Shown here one piece after another: positions 53,761-64,000 of a DNA stretch of 64,000 nt. A program made the position numbers and the translations under genes. The DNA is from Argentina anserina (Eukaryota > Streptophyta > Magnoliopsida > Rosales > Rosaceae). Location: the NCBI RefSeq assembly GCF_933775445.1, contig NC_065874.1:31814501-31878500 (forward strand), read 5' to 3'. The notes below the pieces were generated by a model, which was not told the DNA's origin, did no database searches, and saw only the letters and a program-made list of their open reading frames with translations. How positions within the stretch are numbered: the first letter of the stretch is position 1; every line of letters begins with the position of its first letter.

Positions 53761-55298
53761 GATGGTATATATGGTGATGATGTCTTTTGGTGTATTCAAA
53801 GGATCTCCACGTGATGACAGAATATGGGATTGTAGGGACCACGCTGCTGCAGCAGAAACAAACTGTCTTTGACTTGGGCTACGACGCGGCTAGGCTTCAA
53901 GGATACTTTTCTGCAGGGACCACAACTGGTTTGGTTCTTCTTGTGAGTTCTACTTGGTGATGGGAAATTCGGGTTTTACGATTCAGCGAAATTCGGGTTC
54001 TACGGTTTGGTGGTGGTATTTGTTATGATATCTAGGGTTTTACAATTCAGGGATTCAGATATGTGGTAATTTGGGATTCAATAATGATGGTACGGAGTGA
54101 TTTATGGTAAACTATGAGATTCAGGTTTTCAGATGCATATTCGAAATATCGAACTTGCTCTGATACCAAGTACAATTTAGGAATACGATATGAGATTAAT
54201 GCTTCGATATATTATTCTCCAATGTCAGATGTATATATAGAGATACAAGTATTATCGTAAAAGGAAATCTATAAATACAAGAAAAGTAATATTTACATAT
54301 TATTCTACACGTTATGCATCAAGGTGGCAGCTCAGATCAGAACAATATAATATGGTGATCCGGCTTTCCGGGGACTCTGGGAGTCAGCCTTACTGGTGAT
54401 CTTCTGGCGGTGGTAGCCGGAATGTTGCAAGGGCTGCGGCGGAGCATGTGCACCTTTTGAAGGTTATGGACGACATTAGTCAGGTGGAGAAGACAAGCGC
54501 GCAACAAAGGTCTAGTTTGCCTTTTGACGGTCTGGCATGGTTGAAGTATAAGCCCAAATCTCAGATTAAGAAGAGCCAGATGTTCGAACGTATAATATAA
54601 GCCAATTGCATGCATTTGACGTACTTCAAGCTGTTAAACTAATGAGTAGGTACAAGAAATTTAAGTATTCTACATTTGTTTAACTTCAAGCGGTTAAGTT
54701 GAAAATGAAATGTTAATTAGTGTTATTTGAAAACCCTAATTCGATTCACTTCGGAGAGCCATATGTTAGAATCCCTAACTATATATATACAAATGTATGA
54801 GGCCGGTGAGGAGTGAAGAGAATTGAAAGATGGAGCAGAGATGACCAATATAACTCTCACTGATATGAGTCTCTTTTGTATGAGAATCGACACCAAGAGA
54901 GCGCGATTGACCAAGTTAATTGTTACTGCTATATAGGATGGAGCCAATTAAGGTCTTCTTAATTACTATGTTCAACTCATAAAAAAGATGAGTAATTTCC
55001 GATGAAAAATTTAGCCCTTTATGCATGGAACAAATTAAGCAATTTGGGTCCTAGAAATGGATTTAACGCTTGATGAGCCAATTTTGTAAAGTGGAATAAG
55101 TCGATGCATGCATATATATTATATTATACACTGCAATTATATATCTAAATACACCCGACCAAGAATGGATCATCTCTTGGAACAGGTCTAATCATATATT
55201 ACCAGGCTCTATCTTGATCAGTTAAAAGATCAAATCAGCTAAATATTATATATGAAGAGATATTGATTAAAATGAACAAGTGCAGGGCAAGTTTCCCT
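53761..55298. other. Intergenic with LTR-retroelement remnant
   Basis: A primer-binding site on minus (TGGTATCAGAGC, 54168-54157) sits beside an LTR-like stretch to its right (about 54169-54310). This suggests a degraded minus-strand copia-type element. Nothing else is assignable. The right end is the promoter of the next peroxidase (CTATATAAAC, 55299-55308). Confidence 0.5.
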
Positions 55299-55363
55299 CT
55301 ATATAAACTCGAAGTCGTAATGTTCAACACTCATTCGATCACCAGCAAATCAAAGAACTTGCC

Positions 55364-56557
<1,194 letters not shown>

Positions 56558-58360
56558 TAACTAAACGTCTAAACATATGCTCAAAAAATAAAATATGTAG
56601 AGGAACTATTATATTATCTTGGTGTTCATGGTCGAGTGTGAATGTAATCTGGTTGTAAATGTACCCGAAGGGAAATTATCTTTATTCTTGTTCAATAATA
56701 AACTCTTTTTGAATTGCAAGTAAAAATTTGAATGCGAGTACGTACCCTCTCCTCTTCTTCACTCATTTTCCATCTAGAAGCTTAGAATCAAACTTCATTA
56801 ACTTATATGATGGATTTAAGGCACACCATATGAGAATAATGAGATAATTTATTAGAACAGTACGTGTTCTGAGTTGAGCTTGAAAATATTTACTTCGATC
56901 TCATGCTAGTATATAGAAGATTTTCGTGTATGTCTAGCAAAGCAAAGGTTGAAATACAGGATAAGAATATAGCTGTGACAGTGTTAGTTATATAATTCAG
57001 AAAATAGTTCATCAGAAACAAAGGTGGCACTTATAAATGAACAGACTACAGAAATATTTAAAATTAAACTAAAATATCATCAAATTAAAAAACTGGCCTA
57101 TATCAGTCTCTTTTCAAACCACCGTAATCTATTAATGTGAATAGACGCGTGTATACATCTATTAATGTGAATAGAGTTGCATATACACGCGTTCTCTGCA
57201 GAACTTTCTACCATGATCGAAAGGCTTTAGAAGTTTAGAATCTTTTGTGCTTAACATATATTGTAAAATAGTTTTCCAGAGTTTTTAATGTGAACATTAT
57301 CATAATTAATTTAATCACAAGTCCAATTTTACACCCATCGTGTTACCTTGATGTGCAAGGCTCCGGAAACGTGAGTATACTTGGACATCTTCTATTCTTA
57401 AATGGTGAACGATTCCAACCGATTGAACATTATCCAGCTTGACCAGGTTAACTTCATCAGTAAGAAGACAAAGATGAATACATATTATACAGAACCGTAC
57501 TTCTTGTTCTTCATACTCTCTAGAAAATAAGATTTACTAGTATGACAGTACGACCGTATCATGCAAGAGGGCAATACTATTAAGCAAAAGCCAAAATACT
57601 TAGGTACGCGACTACATCACAATACTAAAACGAAACGAAATCCAGGTCAACAACTCTGTTCGTGGACCAAGTCTGCTGTGAATTTGATGGTGAATTCAGA
57701 CAGAAGATTACTTTATTAGATACGATCGTAAGACTAAAACGTGATGAAATCAAGATTAACAACTCTGTTTATAAACCAAGTCTTACTGGAACTTTGATGG
57801 TGAATTCAGATATAAGATTACAGAATGAGAGCCGAAGTCCAAATCCCTTCAGAACTTGCGGATCCAGGAAACTTCTTCTAGGGTTCTTGGCTATTCCTTG
57901 GAAATTGACAATGAAATAGGAGACAAACAAGAGACAACTAATCCATGGCCTAACGTACAACTTGAGTTTCTTATATGTTTATACAGTTGACATTGGACAA
58001 TTTCCTTCTGCTTCCTTTTCATATGACATGATGAGAACTACAGTGCGTTTAACTTCTATTTGAGATCTGGATAGGCTAGCTAACTCCCATGTCAGCTTTG
58101 ATTCAGATGAACTAGGTAATAATAACTTGACTAACACTTCAAATACCCTATTTGCATCACCCCTCAGAGTACTAAGTACTAACCTAATTTTAGCTACAAC
58201 TTCACATCTGCTCAAGCAACCACTGAATTATAGAAAATTGACAAATTTTAATTTTCATTATAATCACAAATAGATCGAAAATGCATCTAGTTCAAGGATT
58301 ACAAGATACATAGTAAGTGATAAGAATTTACATAGCTGAAACAAAACTTAGCTCAAAGCC
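56558..58360. other. Intergenic with a short direct repeat
   Basis: Peroxidase 3' UTR (AATAATAAAC near 56695), then AT-rich sequence. Two diverged copies of about 88 bp occur at 57624-57711 and 57733-57821 (both contain TTGATGGTGAATTCAGA). No gene is recognised. Confidence 0.5.
57624..57821. repeat. Diverged direct repeat, two copies
   Basis: Both copies start ACTAAAACG and carry ACAACTCTGTT, ACCAAGTCT and TGATGGTGAATTCAGA. About 20 bp separate them. Confidence 0.7.
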
Positions 58361-58977
58361 TCAAGCTTGGTGAATGTTGTGTATAGCTGCAGTGATGCTT
58401 TTACAATCAAACTCCATGATCTTCATCCAATTCTCAAAGTCCCCAATTTCCTGCAATACAAAAACCAACATTAATCACTTGCAGAACAAAATAATCCACA
58501 AAAAAAGACTGAAATTGAAGTCCCGACCTTAATAGCAGTGTTGATGGAATTAGTGACGGAGAGCCACTGATCCGTTTGCTTCGTGAATCGGGTAATGGTG
58601 GCCGCTAAAGCCCGAATCTCATGCTCAATCCGCTTCTCGTTAACAAACGACTCTTGCACCCCTCCGTTCACCGCCTCCACCATCAGCTCCGCCGCACGCG
58701 CCGCCTTCTTGATCGCGTCCTTCTTCGCTCTGTCTGCTCCAACAACCCCAATCTAATCAAACCCTAAATCGAAACCCTAATTTCAACCAATTTGGGGAAA
58801 CCGAGTGAGTCACTGACCTGTGCGTTCGCGGAGCTTGAGGGAGTTCTGGTGGTGCTCCTGGACCAATTGAAGGAGCGCGCCTTCTAGGCTGCCTGGTTCC
58901 GGTTCCGTCGTAAAGGACGCCGACGACGATGACGGCACGCCGGTGTAAGCGAGAGGAAGAGAAGACTGGGTGTACAT
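58361..58977 (-). CDS. BLOS1: BLOC-1 subunit 1 (BLOS1/GCN5L1 family)
   Basis: Three exons on minus: 58977-58818, 58733-58528 and 58450-58361, GT-AG, giving 151 aa. The GCN5L1 domain spans most of the protein: LLQLVQEHHQNSLKLRERT, DRAKKDAIKKAARAAELMVE, VNEKRIEHEIRALAATITRF, and KEIGDFENWMK near the end. It is predicted all-helical and coiled-coil. In plants BLOS1 belongs to a BLOC-1-like complex acting in endosomal sorting (for example of auxin carriers and transporters toward the vacuole), so it works in the cytosol on endosomes. Length agrees with the Arabidopsis protein (recalled). The start is the first ATG in frame. The promoter has a palindromic TGGGCCGGCCCA box at 59039-59050. Intact. 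Confidence 0.92.
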
Positions 58978-59038
58978 AGCTCAATCGAGTCTGAACAAAA
59001 CGGTTGCCGTCGGCAAAACTCGTATTGTAAGTCATTTA

Positions 59039-59050
59039 TGGGCCGGCCCA
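59039..59050. promoter_or_regulatory. Palindromic site II box upstream of BLOS1
   Basis: TGGGCCGGCCCA, two overlapping inverted TGGGCC elements about 60 bp upstream of the start codon, with further GATGGGCTTAG and GTTGGGCCGTT just beyond. Confidence 0.55.
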
Positions 59051-61622
59051 CTTTTATTTTCCAATCCCTGATTAACGCTGATGGGCTTAGAATCAGGAGT
59101 TGGGCCGTTGGGATCGGGATTAGGCCGTTGGGGTCGGGATTATTCAGAGATGTCGATTTGTTTTTTCGATAATAAAAGAAAAAACAAGCACAACAAACTA
59201 GTAGTCAGTGAGATCTCGATTGTTTTTGACTTATAACAACAACCGAAAGAGATTGTCTGATAGGGAAGGCTGCATGAAAAAGTCTAAAGGTGTTTGCTTG
59301 AAGATGAAGATTTTAGTAGGTTGGTTAGTTAGGGTTTTAGCCCCACTCTTATAAATATTATAGATCAAACTCGTTGATTTCAATTATAAGTGTGCGATTT
59401 AAGCATGCAAAAGCAAGCTTACGTACTGAACAGTTATGATGAACGGATGAACGGACGAACGGACGAAAATCGACCTTATGATTGGTATGTAAGAGGAGGA
59501 TTAGGTGGTCTTTGAAGTTTGCGCTTTCTATTTAATAGAAACTAGACTATTACTTAAGAGTACTTCGTTCTCCATTTTCAAGTTTATTAAACTAAGGTTA
59601 GGCAATAGGCTATTACTTAGAGTTTGGTAAACATAGTAATTTAGAATGCAAATCTTATCATCAACTAACTATAAATGCTCTAAATATAAACTACGATAAA
59701 ACACACTTCTTATTCAATGAAAGGATAATCGAGAGCATATAACTAAAGCCAAATTTTCAAGCACACTTCTTATGTAAAAATTTTCAATTTTTCTTCTCCA
59801 ATTAGTAGTCTAGTATATGATATGATATGATAGTGGCTTAGTCGGATGATTAGAAAGCGAGTGCTAATTCTCCATTGCATCTAGTCCGAGTAGTCATGTA
59901 TCGTGACTCATTGCTAAAATGACCAACATATATTATAAAACATCATATACTTGATTCGGGAACTTTCAAATTGGTGGGACTGCATATTTTGCAACCCGTA
60001 CGCTTATCCTCGAAACAGCTGGAGATCTCTACTATATAGTCTATGCATAATTAAGCACTCAAAAATTACGAGCAGCCTCATCTTTATACTATGTTTGAAG
60101 TGACTACGAGTAACCTTTTCACTGCTTAATTAGAAGTTTGACTGATATATGATTCACGTGTTCAATTTACTCTTACAAGTACGTACTTACTATAACTTAA
60201 TTACAATCCTTCAACAAAACTGCTTCTTTGTACGAGTACTTTAACTGGATCAACCTCATTAGCTTACCCGATCGAGGCCCCGAGGGCACATTGTTCTGGC
60301 TTCTTATAAGAAATAACCACACACGAAAATTATATATTAATATGTGGAACATATGTAAAGCATTGGCGCCCGGCCGCAGTACCAGCTTTTGATGGGTGTG
60401 TGTTTAAATACGATCGCTATGATCTGATGTTTGAGTCAACTGTGACCGTCTCATCTCAATGAGCTAGCGCAATTCCATGAATTCGGACAGAAAAACTACA
60501 AGAACGATCGGGAAGCCGATCGTTATCGTGAATTCGTGATATCCAGCAAGACCGATCTGTAGTACGTACTGTTTCTGATGTTTGTTTTGCATAGCATGCA
60601 CCTAACTTTCAATAGTTGATGGATTTGAATGGATTGATCCCAGCTACCTTACCAAACTATAGGATGCTTAAGTGGATCTATTACACAACAGCACAGCTCA
60701 TATCCAATCAAACCCAGGCACTAATAACGGTATTAGTAGAACTATAAATCTATTATAATACGAAGTACGTGTACATGAAGATTTTTGGGATCCATATGAC
60801 ATTAATTATTATTGGAAGTGAAAATAACATAAGAGTGTTAGGGCGCTATAATATGACGTCATCGAGCGCCGCAATCTTATGTGGTATGTTATATTACATT
60901 GTCATATCAATAATTAAAATTATATAAAAATATTATTTTAAATAAAAAGATAATTATACCCTTATTAATCTAATGGTTTTAAATTATTATAAAAATATAT
61001 TTTTTTGTTCTTTTTTTATCATTTTTTAATCACAATAATACTTGTAAAATATAATTTTAAAAATTAAAATTTACAAAAATATGCTTGAAATATGTGTGTG
61101 CACGTGCGAGATATATATATATGTGTGTGTGTGCAAAATATATTTATTTTTAAATTTCAGATTATGTAAATTAACTACAACATTTATATTTAGATGAAAA
61201 TTTTTGATAAAATTCTTTTGATTTTCTCTAAAAGCGAATATTTTTTTGTTATGGTATAATCTATTTAAGAAAATATGTAAGGTAGCAAATGTTATTTTCA
61301 TAGAGTATACATATTTTAATTAATATCACATTTAATACAATTATGTTGATGATAATATTTCTAGTGAAAAATATGTCAATTAAGATTCATGAATTTTTTA
61401 TTTAATTAATTTACATTTATAATTATTGACTAGAATAATTAATACAATTACCATATAGGCACCACACACACATAGAATTAAATATTAGCTCAACTCAAAT
61501 TTCTATATATAGTTCATAAATAATTGTAAATTTTTTTCTAGTCTAACCCATTATGAAATTCTGGCTCCGCCCTTGTCCAATTGCATTATAACTAATTTAT
61601 ACATACACTAGACCGATATATA

Positions 61623-61675
<53 letters not shown>

Positions 61676-62780
61676 TGAATGTTGTCGATTTCAAACCCTT
61701 GCTTATCATAGCTCATAGCTAGAACCAAAAACTATTTGCCTATATCTAGTGCTCGCCAATAATTGGGACATAAATCATCACCCCCTAGTACTGATAGTAG
61801 CCGACAATATCTTTACTTAATTAAACTAGATATTATACAATGTTAACTCGCAAATGAACATAGGTTTCTTTCTTGAGGGAGTGTCTTCATTAATCCAATA
61901 ATACACATATCTTGTTAATCTTAGTGACAAATCTTCTTAATTGCGCGCATATGCTTCTGAACTGATAGGTTATAATTAGGTTGGTAATTAAGGTTTATGT
62001 TGATCTTGTTTAATGATCCTTCAATCCATGCCATTTTCTAGCAAGCTCTCTTGTTCCTTGCCGTTAATTCATTATCAATAATTGCTGGTTTTACCATTCT
62101 AAAGGAGCTAAAGATCGAATAGGGAAAGGACATAAGAAACTCGAACTGAGAAAAGTCTTCATACTTTCATATTAAATTTAGTCGATCGTATTCGCATTGA
62201 GCAGATTCCTCAGAGATATATAAAATATGGCAGCAGGCAGCATGGCAAATTGGCAACAATTCTCAATTCACAATCATCGAGAATAATTGACAATTCAAGC
62301 TTGCTACGCTGAATCGTTCATCTCATTGTGAGACTTTTGCAACATCGTTCTCCTTATTAGTAATTTGATTTTACGTTCTATCAACTATTTTGGCACTATG
62401 GCTTTGTTAGTTGTCCAGGAAGAACCCAAAACGAATATATTCTTGACAGAGCAAGATATTGAAATATTGGTCTCTAGCCATTTCCCTGCATGGTTTCTCC
62501 ATCAAAACCCTACAAATTTCCAAAACAAATTAAACTCAGTGGTCCCTTAATAATAATTAAACAAATTACTATGTGTATTCTATTTGACTATCCTACTAGT
62601 TCATTAACATAAAGGTTTCGGGTTATGCCCCTGCATGTAACCTTATTCAATCAATCTCTTAATTTGTCCTACTTTTAATTATAAACTATGCGTTAAAATT
62701 CAATGCCATGAAATGTAATACTAGTCTTTTGGATTAGGTAATCTGCGGTGCCAACCCCTACACCCTCCATCCTTCTTCCT
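59051..62780. other. Intergenic, AT-rich
   Basis: No supported gene or RNA. It is strongly AT-rich from about 60880 to 61560. A TA-rich tract lies at 61617-61673. The last ~80 bp carries the promoter of the next peroxidase (CTATATATAC, 62781-62790). Confidence 0.5.
61617..61673. repeat. Interrupted (TA)n microsatellite
   Basis: TA dinucleotides with two TAAATA interruptions. Confidence 0.9.
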
Positions 62781-62862
62781 CTATATATACTTCTATTCCA
62801 CCACAATTTTTTCTAACAAAACACATTTATCCACTGTCGTTCCGTTATTGGTTTTGAAAACA

Positions 62863-63093
62863 ATGGCTTCAGCCATGAGATTTTCTTTCTGTTCCGCACT
62901 GGTCCTAGTCATGTTCACTGTTCTTGCTGGTTTAACAGGGAGATCTTGTGCTCAACTCTCGACGAATTTCTACTCAGCAAGCTGCCCTAAGGTTTTAAGC
63001 ACCGTCAAGTCTGTTGTTCAGTCAGCAATCTCAAAGGAGAACCGCATGGGGGCTTCTCTCCTCCGCCTTCACTTCCATGACTGCTTCGTCAAT
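62863..63093 (+). CDS. Class III peroxidase, exon 1 only (gene runs past window)
   Basis: 77 codons from ATG 62863 to the donor GTAATT at 63094. Signal peptide ([20 protein letters not shown]), then [16 protein letters not shown] and [10 protein letters not shown]. The upstream in-frame TTG at 62848 is not a plausible start; the TATA box at 62781 and leader fit the ATG. The next exon (GCD...) is not found before 64000, so the first intron is longer than 900 bp, or the gene is incomplete. Same cluster as the genes at 40453 and 55364. Confidence 0.88.
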
Positions 63094-64000
63094 GTAATTT
63101 CTACTAATTTTCGATTATTTCGTATAGTTAACTATATGTATGCATTTCTGCTAGTTCAAACTCTTCTCATGCATAAACTTCTACTGAGCTCGATCAAGCT
63201 AAATGCTAGTAAATCCAATTATTTATAGTCATTGACTCATTGGTTTCTTTCAACGAAAATGAATTATTTTAAGCATGTTTTGTTAAGGTCATGTTTGTTT
63301 AAGCACGCTTTCTTATCTGATCACAGGCTCGGTCACATCTACAATCATTTAGGATCATCATGATTTAATATTTATATTTTAGACCGATATTATTGACGTA
63401 CGTACTATGAAATACTATTTACGAGCCACTGGCTAATGTGCCTTGAAATAGCATGTTGTAACGTTTACAGCAATCTCTTATTTTCATCAAAAGAACGTTT
63501 ACATCAATCGCCAATAGGCTAATTGATTATAGCAGCATTCAGCTTCAAGACATGCATGTGTTGGTATATAGCAAAAGGTACTCAACTGGTTTGCAAATGA
63601 AGAAAGCCTAAATCCTCAGCATTGTCACCATCATCTTTAGCTTTTCTTTGGAAGAATAATTGCATTGACGTACTGCATGCGTGTATACTCTTTCCAGCTT
63701 CACGAACAAATTTTACCTAATCTTGCTGTCTGTTTACATGTCTGTGAAAGTCATTAATATATAATTGAGATTAAAGTTTAAAAAAATCACTTTAAGACTA
63801 GTTTAAGGCTTAAAAAGCTTAATTAATGCTATTTATATAACGTTTTTGTTTTTCGTTTAGACAGTGAGGTTTAAAAAAACTTACGCATTTCACATCTATA
63901 ACTACATTTTTCACTTATTTTACTATGTCTTAAAAATAATTTTTTAATAATATTTTTATATATAATGTGTTTAAATTGATGAAAATTATTTAAAAATTTT
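63094..64000 (+). other. Intron 1 of the partial peroxidase / right window edge
   Basis: AT-rich, with no acceptor plus GCD-type exon visible. No other gene or mobile element recognised. Confidence 0.5.

Overview
The window is plant nuclear DNA, almost certainly from a eudicot. Genes have GT-AG introns, coding islands sit in AT-rich intergenic DNA, and plastid-import, class III peroxidase and plant transcription-factor genes are present beside dense nested transposons. A Rosaceae source is my guess from overall gene character; it is not proven.

Layout. 0.3-1.8 kb: broken Ty1/copia gag-protease (minus). 1.9-5.0 kb: reverse-oriented Ty3/gypsy LTR carrying a hAT-type insertion, abutting an F-box gene relic. 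7.0-8.6 kb: cluster of related foldback MITEs. 14.2-25.0 kb: a ~150 bp (GA)n tract interrupted by a complete, very young Tekay/Del-like chromovirus (two 2910 bp LTRs, one intact 1497-aa gag-pol ORF, 5 bp duplication GAGAG). The element lies 10 bp upstream of the ATG of a small bHLH-like/ACT-like regulator gene (four exons, 166 aa). 27.9-29.6 kb: secreted GH10 xylanase-like protein. 31.6-34.2 kb (minus): TruA-type tRNA pseudouridine synthase, head-to-head with TIC110 (34.5-39.5 kb, 14 exons, 1012 aa). 40.4-63.1 kb: a cluster of class III peroxidases, with two complete genes, one pseudogene broken by a tandem TRIM retroelement, and one gene cut by the window edge. Between them are a hAT-like element with a captured GeBP/DUF573 exon, a long-TIR element, a second reverse gypsy LTR and a small BLOS1 gene (58.4-59.0 kb, minus).

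How genes relate. This is an ordinary plant neighbourhood, not an operon. TruA and TIC110 share a 231 bp interval with three TGGGCC (site II) boxes and probably a bidirectional promoter. The peroxidases are a local duplication series with two intron patterns.

Most unusual signals. (1) The young chromovirus separates a regulator gene from its own TATA box and 5' leader. (2) All three diverged gypsy LTRs conserve the same internal layout: TATA, a splice-donor-like site, a 27-28 bp tandem array of different sequence in each copy, then a 64-66 nt block bounded by AG and GTGAGTAAA. This looks like a spliced leader built into the LTR. (3) A three-LTR TRIM. (4) A hAT element with captured host coding sequence. 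All calls come from reading the sequence; no database search was run.
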